DNA from: an uncultured Bacteroidales bacterium
Lineage (GTDB): Bacteria > Bacteroidota > Bacteroidia > Bacteroidales > UBA932
DNA length: 64,000 bases
Direction of reading: 5' to 3'
Assembly: GCA_905234795.1 (NCBI GenBank)
Contig: CAJOIQ010000011.1
Coordinates: 29,898-93,897 of the forward strand
Position 1 is the stretch's first letter, and every line of letters begins with the position of its first letter. The notes under the pieces are model-generated. The model saw only the letters and a program-made list of their open reading frames with translations. It ran no database searches and was not told the origin of the DNA. Position numbers and translations under genes: made by a program. Positions 42,710 through 52,602 of this stretch are shown here, in pieces.

Positions 42710-42743
42710 AAATCCTCCCCAGCGAAATCGGAAAGGAGGATTT
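42710..42743. terminator. hairpin between ftcD and hutU
   Basis: AAATCCTCC (42710-42718) pairs with GGAGGATTT (42735-42743). On the minus strand it follows ftcD and is followed by ATACAACAAAC, with no T-run, so it may be an RNA-processing or partial-termination site rather than a full terminator. The 108-nt gap holds nothing else recognised. Confidence 0.4.
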
Positions 42744-42797
42744 GTGTATATTATTGATATTCAAACACTTCTGCATCACGCTTAAGTTTGGGCGTCG

Positions 42798-44489
42798 TCA
42801 CGCCAGGATATGGGCATCCACTTCGGCCAGCACCTGTTTCTCCAGGGCCAGGGCTTCGGCTACGATGGCGTCGGCGCGGGAGAGGAGGGGTTGGGCGGGG
42901 GCTTTGTCCTGGAGGCCGGCGCAGTTGATGCGTACGTTCAGGCGGGCGCCCTGGATGCCGGCTACGGCGGCGAGGGCGGCCACACCAGCGTCGGAGGCCG
43001 ATGCGGGATTACCCTTCTGGGCCATCTGGAGCGCCAGCGGAAGGGCTTTCAAAGAGGCCTCCATCGTGCGCAGCGGCACCTGGGCGGCATAAAGGGTGGC
43101 TTCTTCTAACGCGGCGGCGCGGGCAGCTTTCTCTTCCTCCGTGCCCTTGGGCATGGAGAAGCAGTCCATGATGCGGTTGAAGGCGGCGGTGTCCTCATCG
43201 ATGAGGGCCAGCAGTTCGTCTACCAGCTTCTGGCCTTCTTCGGCCACGTCGGAGAACTCTTTCCAGCGCTCGTCCCAACCGCGTTTGTGGCTGGACAGGT
43301 TGGCTACCATGGTGGCCAGGGCAGCGGCGAAGGCGCCCATACAGGCCGATACGGAGCCGCCGCCGGGGGCTGCGCTTTCGGAAGCGGTTTCCCGAGTGAA
43401 GCCTTCCACCGTCATCTGGGCCAGGCCATGCTTTTCGTCGGCCATCAGATACTCGATGACTTTTTCTTCCGGCTTGAACGGCTTGAGGTCGTCCAGGGAC
43501 ATGGATTTCACCGCAATCTTCACTATCTCGGCCTCGCTGATGCCCAGGGAGCGCTGCTGCTTTTCCAGGTAGTATTTGCCGGCTTCGATGAGCACGCGCT
43601 TGGGCACCAGGCCCACAATCTCGGCGCCGGTTACCCTTAATCCTCGGGCGGCGGCGGCACGTGTGACTTCTTCGTAGGCCACGTGCAGGGGAGTGACGTC
43701 GATGTCGGTGATGTTCATGGACACCTGCGCGATGCCGTATTCGTCAATATACCAGCCGATGGCCTTACAGCCCTTGAGGGTGCCGGGGATCCAGATCTGT
43801 TTGCCGTCGGCATCCTTGAGGAGCTTGCCGGTGAGGGAACCGCCCTCGCGGGCTTTGCGGCCTTTCTCCCGCACGTCGAAGGCCACGGCCATGGCGCGGC
43901 GCGTGCTGGTGGTGTTCAGGTTGAAGTTTACAGCGACCAGGAAGCCGCGGGCGCCCACATTGGTGGCGCCGGCCTTGACGGCTACGTCGTTCCAGTCACC
44001 GCCGAAGTCCGGCTTTTTATCGGCCGATGCCATTTTCTCCGGAAGGGCCTCGTATTCGCCCTCGCGGCACACGGCCAGGTTCTTGCGCTCCGGCTTGAAG
44101 GCCGCGGCTTCGTAGCAGTAGCAGGGGATGCCCAGTTCTTTCCACAGACGTTCGGCCAGCTGGCGGGCCAGCTTTGCGCACTCCTCCAGCGTGATGCCGG
44201 AAACGGGAATGAGGGGCAGGACGTCGGTGGCGCCGCTGCGGGGATGCGCCCCGTGATGCTGACGCATATCGATGAGCTCCTGGGCCTTGGCGGCACCGCG
44301 GAAAGCGGCCTCGCACACGGGCTCCGGCTCTCCCACAAAGGTGACTACCGTACGGTTGGTGGCCTCTCCGGGATCCACATCCAGCACCTTTACTCCTTCT
44401 ACTGTCTTAATGGCCGCGACAATGGCCTCAATTACACTTTTATCTCGTCCTTCACTGTAGTTGGGGACGCACTCGATGAGTTGTTTCAT
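42798..44489 (-). CDS. ftcD: glutamate formimidoyltransferase / formimidoyl-THF cyclodeaminase
   Basis: Last steps of histidine degradation: moves the formimino group of N-formimino-glutamate to tetrahydrofolate and then releases ammonia to leave 5,10-methenyl-THF. 563 aa; the formiminotransferase half (about 1-330) starts LIECVPNYSEGRD and has the HHGAHPRSGATDVLPL segment; the cyclodeaminase half (about 350-563) has FTRETASESAAPGGGSVSA. First gene of the hut operon. The ATG at 44489 gives the family N terminus. A TACCTTTA sequence at 44514-44507 is a one-mismatch -7 box. Confidence 0.95.
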   Translation of the reverse strand: MKQLIECVPNYSEGRDKSVIEAIVAAIKTVEGVKVLDVDPGEATNRTVVTFVGEPEPVCEAAFRGAAKAQELIDMRQHHGAHPRSGATDVLPLIPVSGITLEECAKLARQLAERLWKELGIPCYCYEAAAFKPERKNLAVCREGEYEALPEKMASADKKPDFGGDWNDVAVKAGATNVGARGFLVAVNFNLNTTSTRRAMAVAFDVREKGRKAREGGSLTGKLLKDADGKQIWIPGTLKGCKAIGWYIDEYGIAQVSMNITDIDVTPLHVAYEEVTRAAAARGLRVTGAEIVGLVPKRVLIEAGKYYLEKQQRSLGISEAEIVKIAVKSMSLDDLKPFKPEEKVIEYLMADEKHGLAQMTVEGFTRETASESAAPGGGSVSACMGAFAAALATMVANLSSHKRGWDERWKEFSDVAEEGQKLVDELLALIDEDTAAFNRIMDCFSMPKGTEEEKAARAAALEEATLYAAQVPLRTMEASLKALPLALQMAQKGNPASASDAGVAALAAVAGIQGARLNVRINCAGLQDKAPAQPLLSRADAIVAEALALEKQVLAEVDAHILA

Positions 44490-44527
44490 GGTCTCAGTTT
44501 TAATGCGGGCATAAAGGTAGTCATTCT

Positions 44528-44559
44528 TTTGGATTTCATCAAGGAAATAAGTACCTTTG
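44528..44559 (+). promoter_or_regulatory. promoter of the histidine phosphatase gene
   Basis: TTTG (44528-44531), 20 nt, TACCTTTG (44552-44559). The ATG at 44566 follows after only 6 nt, so the transcript should be leaderless or have a leader of a few bases. Confidence 0.65.
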
Positions 44560-44565
44560 AATGCT

Positions 44566-45849
44566 ATGAAACAACTAATAACCTTTTTCGCAGGAATCCT
44601 GTTTTCCTGCCTGGTGCTCAGCGCACAGCAATACGATGTTTTAGACAAAGTGAAGGCCGATGCCCGCAAGTCCTACGGTATGGAGGGCCCGCACCGGTTG
44701 GATGAATTCGGCACCATGAGCAAAGCGCCGGCAGGGTACAAACCCTTCTACATCAGCCATTACGGCCGCCACGGCTCCCGTTATGCCTGGAATTCAGAGA
44801 CTTACACGCTCATCCGGGATGTATTCCGGAAGGCCGAAAAGAAGGACCTCCTCACTCCCTACGGAAAGGAGTTTGCCAAAAAGTACGAGGCCTTCTATCA
44901 GGAGCCTTACATCAACACCGGAGACCTGGTTCCTCTGGGTTTTGACCAGCATCTGGCCATCGGCACGTTTGTGTATGAGCAGTTCCCTCAGGTGTTCAAG
45001 GGTCGCAAAAAGGTAGACGCCCTCTCCTCAACCGGCCAGCGCTGCATCGTGAGCATGGGCGCTTTCAACACCGGCCTCATGAGCGGCAATCCCAAACTGC
45101 AGATCCGCATGCAGTCGGACCACATGGGCATGGGCATCATCGCCCCGCCCAGCGCCCCCCGTGCCATCCGCCGTACGTTCAAGGGCCAGAAGGATAAGCC
45201 CCAGATGGAAACCCCCGAGGAATTCTTCAACCGTACCTGCAACCCTCAGGAAGTCCTGGACAAGCTGTTCACCGACAGCAGTTTCATCAAGGAAATGGAA
45301 CAGGACAAGGACGAGACCTTCCTGGACCAGTTGTTCGAGCTTCTGTGCGGCTATCACAACTATGAAAAAGAGCCCCTCTTTGACGATCTTCTCACCGATG
45401 ACCAGCGCCTGAAGTTCTGGGAGGCCGCCAGCTACTATTCCTTCTACAGCGACATCACCGCCCGTTACGCTGTCATTCCCCTGCTGGAAGACATCATCGG
45501 CAAGGCCGAGGCTTCTTTCAACGATACCAACCGCGCCGCTCACCTGCGCTTTGGCCACGATTACATCCTGGAAGGCCTGGTGACCCTGCTCAATGTGAAC
45601 AGCATGGGTACCATCCCCGCCAAGCCGGAAGAGGCCAAATACTGGTTCCAGAACTACAATATCCCCATGGCGGGCACCATCCTGTTCGTCTTCTACAAGA
45701 ACAAGAAGAACGACATCCTGTTCAAGGTGGTGCTCAACGAGAACGAGGCTACGCTGCCCGATCTCACTCCCGTCCAGGGCAAGTATTACCGCTGGAGTGA
45801 TTTCCGCTCCATGACCGACATAATTCTGAAGGAACATCCGGAAATCTAA
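44566..45849 (+). CDS. secreted histidine phosphatase (MINPP/phytase-like)
   Basis: 427-aa exported acid phosphatase of histidine-phosphatase clade 2. Signal peptide MKQLITFFAGILFSCLVLSA; phospho-acceptor His69 in YGRHGSRY; the second catalytic pair His331-Asp332 in LRFGHDYIL, in place of the HAE of some relatives. Similar in shape to the inositol polyphosphate phosphatase of Bacteroides, so phytate or another phosphomonoester is a likely substrate, but specificity is inference. Stands alone with its own promoter and a strong terminator. Confidence 0.85.
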   Translation: MKQLITFFAGILFSCLVLSAQQYDVLDKVKADARKSYGMEGPHRLDEFGTMSKAPAGYKPFYISHYGRHGSRYAWNSETYTLIRDVFRKAEKKDLLTPYGKEFAKKYEAFYQEPYINTGDLVPLGFDQHLAIGTFVYEQFPQVFKGRKKVDALSSTGQRCIVSMGAFNTGLMSGNPKLQIRMQSDHMGMGIIAPPSAPRAIRRTFKGQKDKPQMETPEEFFNRTCNPQEVLDKLFTDSSFIKEMEQDKDETFLDQLFELLCGYHNYEKEPLFDDLLTDDQRLKFWEAASYYSFYSDITARYAVIPLLEDIIGKAEASFNDTNRAAHLRFGHDYILEGLVTLLNVNSMGTIPAKPEEAKYWFQNYNIPMAGTILFVFYKNKKNDILFKVVLNENEATLPDLTPVQGKYYRWSDFRSMTDIILKEHPEI

Positions 45850-45888
45850 GTGAGCCTGTGCCTCAACTGGCACACTTTTGACACTTTT

Positions 45889-45931
45889 CGTGCCCGTTCA
45901 CTCGTTGCTGCGACTGAACGGGCACGTTTTT
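45889..45931 (+). terminator. strong intrinsic terminator
   Basis: CGTGCCCGTTCA (45889-45900) pairs perfectly with TGAACGGGCACG (45915-45926), followed by TTTTTC. It ends the phosphatase gene and lies just past the folD stop on the other strand. Confidence 0.8.
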
Positions 45932-45955
45932 CGGCGTTTTTGCGCCAATTCAGTA

Positions 45956-46810
45956 TTACTTTCCTTCGCGGGAGAGGAAGCAGGCGATGGTGTTCTTCAT
46001 GAGCATGGCGATGGTCATGGGACCTACGCCGCCGGGAACGGGGGTGATCCAGGAGGCAACGGGCTGGGCCGATGCGAAGTCTACGTCGCCGCACAGCTTG
46101 CCTTCCTCGTCACGGTTCATTCCCACGTCGATGACCACGGCGCCGGGCTTGATCATGTCTCCGGTAATGAGTTTGGCTTTGCCCACGGCCAGGACCAGGA
46201 CGTCGGCGGTGCGGCAAACGGCGCCCAGGTCGGCGGTGCGGGAATGGGCGATGGTCACGGTGGCGTGACGGTCCAGCAGCAGCTTGGCCACGGGTTTGCC
46301 CACGATGTTGCTGCGGCCCACCACGACGGCCTGCTTGCCCTTGAGCTCCACGCCCACGCTGTCAATCAGACGCATGATGCCAGCGGGGGTGCAGGGGACG
46401 ATGCAGTCCTTGCCCAGCCACAGACCGGCCACGTTGCCGGGGTGGAAACCGTCCACGTCCTTTTCCCGGGCGATGGTGTCGATAACCTTTTCCTCGTCAA
46501 TGTGTTTGGGCAGGGGCAGCTGCACCAGGATGCCGTCCACCAGAGGGTCTTTGTTCAGGGCCACGATCTGCTCCAGCAGGGCGGCTTCGCTGATATCGGC
46601 CGGCAGTTCCACCAGCCGGGACTCCATTCCGGTGTAGGCGGCGGCCTTCACCTTGTTGCGTACATACACCTGGCTTGCCGGGTTCTCGCCCACGATGATC
46701 ACCACCAGGCAGGGTTTCCGGCCATATTTGGCCTCCAGCACAGGGACTTCGGCCTTTACTTCGTCCTTCACCACCTGGCTTAGGGCTTTTCCGTCAATGA
46801 TATTTCCCAT
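45956..46810 (-). CDS. folD: methylene-THF dehydrogenase / methenyl-THF cyclohydrolase
   Basis: 284-aa bifunctional enzyme interconverting 5,10-methylene-, 5,10-methenyl- and 10-formyl-THF. Catalytic Lys region [14 protein letters not shown], the [14 protein letters not shown] motif, and the NAD(P) loop [14 protein letters not shown] are visible, with [12 protein letters not shown] near the end. It is the last gene of the purine run, 1 nt after purD, and makes the 10-formyl-THF used by PurN and PurH; it can also use the methenyl-THF formed by FtcD. Confidence 0.95.
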   Translation of the reverse strand: MGNIIDGKALSQVVKDEVKAEVPVLEAKYGRKPCLVVIIVGENPASQVYVRNKVKAAAYTGMESRLVELPADISEAALLEQIVALNKDPLVDGILVQLPLPKHIDEEKVIDTIAREKDVDGFHPGNVAGLWLGKDCIVPCTPAGIMRLIDSVGVELKGKQAVVVGRSNIVGKPVAKLLLDRHATVTIAHSRTADLGAVCRTADVLVLAVGKAKLITGDMIKPGAVVIDVGMNRDEEGKLCGDVDFASAQPVASWITPVPGGVGPMTIAMLMKNTIACFLSREGK

Positions 46811-46811
46811 T

Positions 46812-48137
46812 TTATTCAAATGCAATATGTGCTATGTCGTTTCTATAAAAGAGGTTTTCGCAGTTAATCTTGGCCACTTCTTCGTAGACTTTTCGGCGGG
46901 CATCGGCCAAATCATTGCCGCCGGAGACAACCATTAAGACGCGGCCGCCGTTGGTGAAGTATTCGTCGTTCCGGAAGGCCGTTCCCATATGGTACACCTG
47001 GGATTCCACCTGTTCCAGGCCACGGATTTCAAAGCCTTTCTCGTAGTGACCGGGATAGCCTTTGGAGGCCAGGACCACGCCCAGGGTGACGCCGTCGGTC
47101 CATTCCGGCTGTGCAACCGGCTGACCCAGTGCCACACCCTCGAAGACGGTGTAGATGTCGCTCTTCATGAGCGGCAGCACCACCTCCGTTTCGGGGTCTC
47201 CGAAGCGGGCGTTGAACTCGATGACCTTGATGCCCTGCGGGGTTTTCATGAGACCGCCGTACAGGACGCCGGAAAGGGGCAGTCCTTCGGCTACCATGGC
47301 CGATGCCGCCTTGCACATGATTTCACGGTAGGCGAACTCCTTGTCTTCCGGCGTAATGAATGGAAGGCCTGTGTAGGCGCCCATTCCGCCCGTGTTGGGG
47401 CCTTTGTCTCCATCGAAGGCGCGCTTGTGGTCCTGGGACAGCGGCATGGGGTACACGCGTTCACCGTCTACAAAGCACAGGAAGGAGAATTCGGGCCCGG
47501 TGAGGAAATCTTCCACCACCACGCGGCCTTCGCCGAAGGTCTTGTCCAGCAGCATGTCGGCCAGGGCCTTGCGGGCCTCGTCCACGTCCTGGGCGATGAC
47601 CACGCCCTTGCCGGCGGCCAGACCGTCGTACTTGAGCACGGCAGGGAAGGGACGGGCCGAGACATAGGCCAGCGCTTCCTCGTAGTCCGAAAAACTGCGG
47701 TATGCGGCGGTAGGGATGCCATATTTGGCCATGAGTTCCTTGGCAAACTCCTTGGAGCTCTCGATGGCCGTGGCAGCCTGGGTGTGGCCGAAGATGGCCA
47801 GCCCGGCGGCGCGGAAGGCATCCACGATGCCGGCGGCCAGCGCAGCCTCGGGACCCACCACGGTAAGGTCTACCTTGTTCTCCAGGGCAAAAGCCTTCAG
47901 TCCCTCCACATCCGTATCCTTCAGCGGCACGTTAAACGCCTGGGCGCCGATGCCGGCATTGCCGGGGGCGCAGTAGATCTTGGACACCTGCGGGGAACGG
48001 CTGAGGGCATCTACAATGGCATGCTCACGGCCGCCGCCGCCAATGACCAGTACGGTTTTGCCCAGGACGTCTTCCAGGTTGATTTCCGTGGCGCCTGCGC
48101 CGGGCTTGATAGAGGGAAGGGGATAAACAAGGCCCAT
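46812..48137 (-). CDS. purD: phosphoribosylamine-glycine ligase (GAR synthetase)
   Basis: Joins glycine to phosphoribosylamine with ATP. 441 aa; ATP-grasp enzyme with [13 protein letters not shown] at the N terminus, [34 protein letters not shown] and [16 protein letters not shown]. An extension of about 27 residues ([20 protein letters not shown]..) precedes the normal start; there is no closer ATG, and this start is 5 nt after purH, so the extension is taken as real. Confidence 0.94.
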   Translation of the reverse strand: MGLVYPLPSIKPGAGATEINLEDVLGKTVLVIGGGGREHAIVDALSRSPQVSKIYCAPGNAGIGAQAFNVPLKDTDVEGLKAFALENKVDLTVVGPEAALAAGIVDAFRAAGLAIFGHTQAATAIESSKEFAKELMAKYGIPTAAYRSFSDYEEALAYVSARPFPAVLKYDGLAAGKGVVIAQDVDEARKALADMLLDKTFGEGRVVVEDFLTGPEFSFLCFVDGERVYPMPLSQDHKRAFDGDKGPNTGGMGAYTGLPFITPEDKEFAYREIMCKAASAMVAEGLPLSGVLYGGLMKTPQGIKVIEFNARFGDPETEVVLPLMKSDIYTVFEGVALGQPVAQPEWTDGVTLGVVLASKGYPGHYEKGFEIRGLEQVESQVYHMGTAFRNDEYFTNGGRVLMVVSGGNDLADARRKVYEEVAKINCENLFYRNDIAHIAFE

Positions 48138-48142
48138 ATATA

Positions 48143-49672
48143 CTAGTGTTTAAAGTGACGTACGCCGGTAAATAACATACAGATACCCAGTTCGTCGGCC
48201 TTCTTGATAGCGTCTTCGTCGCGGATGCTGCCGCCGGGCTGCACAATGACGGTTACGCCGTACTTGGCGGCCAGGGCCACAGTATCGTCGAAGGGCAGGA
48301 AGCCGTCGGAGGCCAGGACAAGACCCTGGGTGAAGCCGGCATTCCTGGCTTCCTCAAGGGCGATGAGGGCCGATCCCACGCGGTTGGTCTGCCCGGCGCC
48401 CACGCCGATGGTGTGGTTGTCGCGAACCACGGTGATGGCGTTGGACTTCACGTGCTTGACCATCTTCCAGCCGAAGTTGGCATCGGCCAGCTGACCGGGA
48501 GTGGGTTTGACACGGGTGACGCACATCTCGGGCGTCACAATTTCTACCTGGGTGTCCAGCTGCTGGGCCAGCATGCCGCCGTTGACGCTGATGTACTGGG
48601 GAATGGGAGCGCCGGTGCGGGTCATGTCCACCTTCATCACGCGCAGATTCTTTTTGGTGGAGAGGATTTCCAGGGCCTCGGGGGTGTAGTCCGGGGCAAT
48701 CACAATCTCCAGGAAGATGGGTTTCATGCCGGCGGCTACCTCGGCGGTGAGGGTGCGGTTCACGCCCACGATACCGCCGTAGATGCTTACTTTGTCGGCC
48801 TCATAGGCGGCCTGCCAGGCTTCCTCGATGGTGCTGCCCACCGCGGCGCCGCAGGGATTCATGTGCTTGAGGGCCACGCAGAAGGGTTCCTCGAAGTCCC
48901 GCAGTACGTTGAGGGCTGCATTGGCGTCCTGGATGTTGTTGTAGGAGAGTTCTTTGCCCTGGATCTGGGTGGCAAAAGCCAGAGAGAAGGAGGCAGGCTC
49001 CAGGGCAGCGTAGAACTTGGCGCTCTGGTGCGGGTTCTCGCCGTAGCGCAGGCCCTGCTTGAGGTCGTATTCCAGGAAGAGTTTCTCGTTCAGGCCGGCC
49101 TGGGCGCGCATGTAGGTGGCGATGCAGGCGTCGTATTCGGCGGTATGGGTGTAGGCTTTGGCCGAGAGCTGCAGCCGCGTCTGGTCGCTGGTCTTGCCGT
49201 TTGCCTTGAGTTCGGCCAGCACCGTGTCATAATCGGCAGGATCGCACACGATGGTCACGTCCTTCCAGTTCTTGGCGGCGCTGCGCACCATGGAAGGACC
49301 GCCGATGTCGATGTTCTCGATGGCATCCTCCAGGGTGACGCCTTCCTTGGCGATGGTCTGGCGGAAAGGATAGAGGTTCACGCACACCAGCTCGATGGTC
49401 TGGATGCCGTTCTCCTTAAGGGTTTCCATGTGGGCGGGAACGTCCCGGCGGGCCAGGATGCCGCCGTGCACCTTGGGATGAAGGGTTTTCACGCGGCCGT
49501 CGCAAATCTCCGGGAAACCGGTCACTTCGCTGATGCCGATGGTCTTCACGCCTTCCTTTTCCAGCAGTTTCTGTGTACCGCCCGTGGCGATGATTTCCCA
49601 GCCCAGGTCTACAAGGCCCTTCACAAAGGGCACCAAACCTTTTTTGTCACTAACACTAACTAACGCTCGCAT
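48143..49672 (-). CDS. purH: AICAR transformylase / IMP cyclohydrolase
   Basis: Last two steps to IMP: formylates AICAR with 10-formyl-THF and closes the ring. 509 aa; the cyclohydrolase (MGS-like) half begins [11 protein letters not shown] and has KTLHPKVHGGILARR and NIDIGGPSMVRSAAKN; the transformylase half includes GKELSYNNIQDANAAL, KHMNPCGAAV and SDGFLPFDDTV. It overlaps purN by 13 nt and is followed by purD after 5 nt. Confidence 0.96.
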   Translation of the reverse strand: MRALVSVSDKKGLVPFVKGLVDLGWEIIATGGTQKLLEKEGVKTIGISEVTGFPEICDGRVKTLHPKVHGGILARRDVPAHMETLKENGIQTIELVCVNLYPFRQTIAKEGVTLEDAIENIDIGGPSMVRSAAKNWKDVTIVCDPADYDTVLAELKANGKTSDQTRLQLSAKAYTHTAEYDACIATYMRAQAGLNEKLFLEYDLKQGLRYGENPHQSAKFYAALEPASFSLAFATQIQGKELSYNNIQDANAALNVLRDFEEPFCVALKHMNPCGAAVGSTIEEAWQAAYEADKVSIYGGIVGVNRTLTAEVAAGMKPIFLEIVIAPDYTPEALEILSTKKNLRVMKVDMTRTGAPIPQYISVNGGMLAQQLDTQVEIVTPEMCVTRVKPTPGQLADANFGWKMVKHVKSNAITVVRDNHTIGVGAGQTNRVGSALIALEEARNAGFTQGLVLASDGFLPFDDTVALAAKYGVTVIVQPGGSIRDEDAIKKADELGICMLFTGVRHFKH

Positions 49673-50226
49673 AATAATTTATTGATTGTTTCTACATATA
49701 ATTCGTGCTCTATCTTCTGTCCGATGCGGTGCACTTCGGCGGGGTCTGAGCCCTCGTACGGGAATGCTCGCTGCGCGATAATCTTGCCACCATCCAGCGA
49801 CTCATCAACAAAGTGAATAGTAATGCCATATACTTTTACTCCATAAGCGACTGCGTCCTCCACGGCGTGGGCTCCCTTGAAGGCGGGAAGCAGGGAAGGG
49901 TGGATGTTGATAATCCTGCCCTCATAGGCGCCCAGCAGGGTTTCTCCCACAATGCGCATATAGCCTGCCAGGCACACCAGATCGATGTTTTTGGCATCCA
50001 GCACCTTCACAATCCGGGCCTCATAAGCTGCCTTGGAAGGATAATCCTTGGGGTTGAAGACAAAGGTCTCCACGCCCAATTCCCGGGCCCGATCAATCAC
50101 GGGAGCGCCCGGTTTGTCACACACCATCACGGCCACCTGCGCGGGGATGCGTCCCTCGGCACAGGCCTTGGCGATGGCCACGAAGTTGGTGCCCGTTCCG
50201 CTGGCAAATACGGCTAGATGATGCAT
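49660..50226 (-). CDS. purN: GAR transformylase (PurN)
   Basis: 188-aa formyltransferase adding the C8 carbon from 10-formyl-THF to GAR. N-terminal [11 protein letters not shown] phosphate loop, LAGYMRIVG, and [20 protein letters not shown] with the catalytic Asn-His-Asp set completed by [13 protein letters not shown]. Overlaps purM by 13 nt and purH by 13 nt. Confidence 0.95.
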   Translation of the reverse strand: MHHLAVFASGTGTNFVAIAKACAEGRIPAQVAVMVCDKPGAPVIDRARELGVETFVFNPKDYPSKAAYEARIVKVLDAKNIDLVCLAGYMRIVGETLLGAYEGRIINIHPSLLPAFKGAHAVEDAVAYGVKVYGITIHFVDESLDGGKIIAQRAFPYEGSDPAEVHRIGQKIEHELYVETINKLLCER

Positions 50227-51239
50227 ACGCCTTCCTTATCTGTTACTTTACCAATGACACTGGCCTTCTCTCCGTGGGATTCCAGGATGGAAATGGCCTT
50301 GGGAGCGTCGGCGGCATCCATGACGGCCACCATGCCTATGCCCATGTTGAAGATATTGAACATCTCCCGGTGCGGAACGCCGCCCCATTTCTCCAGCATC
50401 TTGAATACCGGCAGGATTTCCCAGGAGCCCTCATGGATTTCCAGGCCCTGGCCGGGCTGCAGCACGCGCGGAATGTTCTCATCGAAGCCGCCGCCCGTGA
50501 TGTGGGCCACGCCGTGCACGTCGCACTGGCGGATGACGTCCAGCATCTGTTTGACATAGATTTTGGTGGGGGTGAGGAGCACTTCTCCCAGCTTTCGGCC
50601 GCCGAATTCGGGAATGGGCTGCTGGTAGGAAAGCCCGGCATCGGCCACTATCTTGCGAACCAGGGAGAAGCCGTTGGAATGCACGCCGCTGGAGGCGATG
50701 CCCACCAGCACGTCTCCCACTTTTACCTTGGAGCCGTCAATCAGTTTGGATTTTTCCACCACGCCCGTGGTGTAGCCGGCGATGTCGTATTCGCCGTCGT
50801 CGTACATGCCCGGCATCTCGGCGGTTTCTCCGCCCACCAGCGCGCAACCGGCCTGGCGGCAGCCTTCGGCCACACCGGCCACGATGGCTTCCACCTTGGC
50901 GGGGATGTTGTGCCCCAGGGCAACGTAGTCCAGGAAAATGAGGGGTTCGGCACCCTGGGCCAGGACGTCGTTCACGCACATGGCCACGGCGTCGATGCCG
51001 ATGGTGTCGTGCTTGTCCATGGCGAAGGCTATCTTGAGCTTGGTGCCAACGCCGTCGGTGCCGCTCACCAGCACCGGCTCTTTCACGTTAAGGGCCGAGA
51101 GGTCGAACATGCCCCCGAAGGAGCCGATGTTGCCCATGGAGCCCGTGCGGGCGGTGGATGCCACGTGCTGCTTGATGCGCCGTACTACTTCATAACCGGC
51201 TTCCAGGTTTACGCCGGACTGTTCGTAAGATTTTGCCAT
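50214..51239 (-). CDS. purM: AIR synthetase (PurM)
   Basis: 341-aa ATP-dependent cyclo-ligase turning FGAM into AIR. Motifs [47 protein letters not shown] and [13 protein letters not shown]. The ATG at 51239 ([15 protein letters not shown]) fits the family start; a longer in-frame start would overlap purF. Separated from purF by 1 nt. Confidence 0.95.
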   Translation of the reverse strand: MAKSYEQSGVNLEAGYEVVRRIKQHVASTARTGSMGNIGSFGGMFDLSALNVKEPVLVSGTDGVGTKLKIAFAMDKHDTIGIDAVAMCVNDVLAQGAEPLIFLDYVALGHNIPAKVEAIVAGVAEGCRQAGCALVGGETAEMPGMYDDGEYDIAGYTTGVVEKSKLIDGSKVKVGDVLVGIASSGVHSNGFSLVRKIVADAGLSYQQPIPEFGGRKLGEVLLTPTKIYVKQMLDVIRQCDVHGVAHITGGGFDENIPRVLQPGQGLEIHEGSWEILPVFKMLEKWGGVPHREMFNIFNMGIGMVAVMDAADAPKAISILESHGEKASVIGKVTDKEGVCII

Positions 51240-51240
51240 A

Positions 51241-52602
51241 TCAGTCTTCGCTAGAGGGAATGTCGTCATATAATAAGGTGGGGTACTGGCCCGTGAAGCA
51301 GGCCTGGCAGGGATCGGCACAGCCGAAGCAGGAGTCACGGGTGGATTCCGGGCTCAGGTAGCCCAGGGAATCGGCGCCGATGGCCTCGCGGGCCTGGTCC
51401 AGGGTGCGGTGGGAGCACAGCAGTTCCTCGGGGGTGGAAGTGTCCACGCCGTAGTGGCAGGTGAAGCGCATCATGGGACTGGCAATACGCACATGCACCT
51501 CTTTTGCACCGGCTTCCCGCAGCATCTTCACAATCTTGAGGGAGGTGGTGCCGCGTACGATGGAATCGTCCACCAGCACAATGCGTTTCCCGTTCACGAT
51601 GGAGTGTACGGGGGAGAGTTTCATCTTCACGCCCAGTTCCCGCATGGACTGCACGGGCTGGATAAAGGTACGGCCCACGTATTTGTGCTTCACCAGGCCC
51701 ATCTCATAGGGGAGGCCGCTTTCTTCGGCATACCCCATGGCGGCGCTCAGGCTGCTCTCGGGGACACCCACCACAATGTCGGCCTGGGCGGGGCATTCGC
51801 GGGCCAGACGGCGGCCGGCCTCCTTGCGGTAGGCGTGCACGTTGCAGCCGTCAATGTCGCTGTCGGGGCGGGCAAAGTAGATGTATTCCATGGCGCACAT
51901 CTGGTGGCGGGAGAAGCGTGAATACAGAGTGCTGCGGATGCCGTGGCGGTCCAGGGAAACAATCTCACCGGGCTTGACGTCTCGCAGGAACCGGGCACCC
52001 ATGATATCGAAGGCGCAGGATTCGCTGCTCACCACAAAACCTTCTCCCAGGGTGCCGATGCACAGCGGCTTGATGCCGTGTTTGTCCCGGCAGGCATAGA
52101 TGCGGTTGGGGGTCATGATCACAAAGGCGAAGCCGCCTTCCATCATGTTGAGGGCCTTGACGATGTTCACGATACGGTCCTCGCCGGCGTTCTTTTTCAC
52201 CAGGTGGGCCAGCAGCTCGCTGTCGGTTCCCGTCTGGAAGATGGTGCCGCGTTTTTCCAGGTAGTCGGCAATCTGGCGGGAATTCACCACGTTGCCGTCG
52301 GCCGCCACCGCGAAGTCGCCGCTGCGGTGATGGAAGAACAGGGGCTCCACGTTGTCCAGTCCGCCTTTGGAGGCGTTGGCATATTTGACGCTGCCGATTC
52401 CCAGCGTGCCGGGCAGGTGGGTCAGCTCCCCGTTGGTGAAAATCTCGCTCAGGAGCCCCAGTCCGCGGTAGCGGCAGTATTTCCCGTCGTTGTCGAAGGT
52501 GGCTATCCCGCCGCCTTCCTGGCCGCGGTGCTGCAGGTTGTGCAGACCGTAATAAATGTGCGTGGAGGCGTCGGGGACGCCATATACTGCAAGGACTCCC
52601 AT
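51241..52602 (-). CDS. purF: amidophosphoribosyltransferase lacking the glutaminase cysteine
   Basis: Commits PRPP to purines by making phosphoribosylamine. 453 aa. The C-terminal phosphoribosyltransferase half is normal, with [13 protein letters not shown] as PRPP loop, and the four Fe-S cysteine positions seen in the Bacillus enzyme are kept ([25 protein letters not shown]). The N-terminal glutaminase half aligns without gaps to [22 protein letters not shown], but the nucleophile Cys1 is the initiator Met, Arg73 is Lys73 and the oxyanion Asn is Asp102. No upstream in-frame Cys exists (the start overlaps the short purC stop, TAATG). It is probably ammonia-dependent; see findings. Confidence 0.92.
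   Translation of the reverse strand: MGVLAVYGVPDASTHIYYGLHNLQHRGQEGGGIATFDNDGKYCRYRGLGLLSEIFTNGELTHLPGTLGIGSVKYANASKGGLDNVEPLFFHHRSGDFAVAADGNVVNSRQIADYLEKRGTIFQTGTDSELLAHLVKKNAGEDRIVNIVKALNMMEGGFAFVIMTPNRIYACRDKHGIKPLCIGTLGEGFVVSSESCAFDIMGARFLRDVKPGEIVSLDRHGIRSTLYSRFSRHQMCAMEYIYFARPDSDIDGCNVHAYRKEAGRRLARECPAQADIVVGVPESSLSAAMGYAEESGLPYEMGLVKHKYVGRTFIQPVQSMRELGVKMKLSPVHSIVNGKRIVLVDDSIVRGTTSLKIVKMLREAGAKEVHVRIASPMMRFTCHYGVDTSTPEELLCSHRTLDQAREAIGADSLGYLSPESTRDSCFGCADPCQACFTGQYPTLLYDDIPSSED

Noticed and set aside
42710..42743. Full terminator splitting the hut operon
   Set aside because: The stem lacks a T-run on the transcribed strand and hutU has no recognisable promoter of its own, so the operon is taken as continuous.
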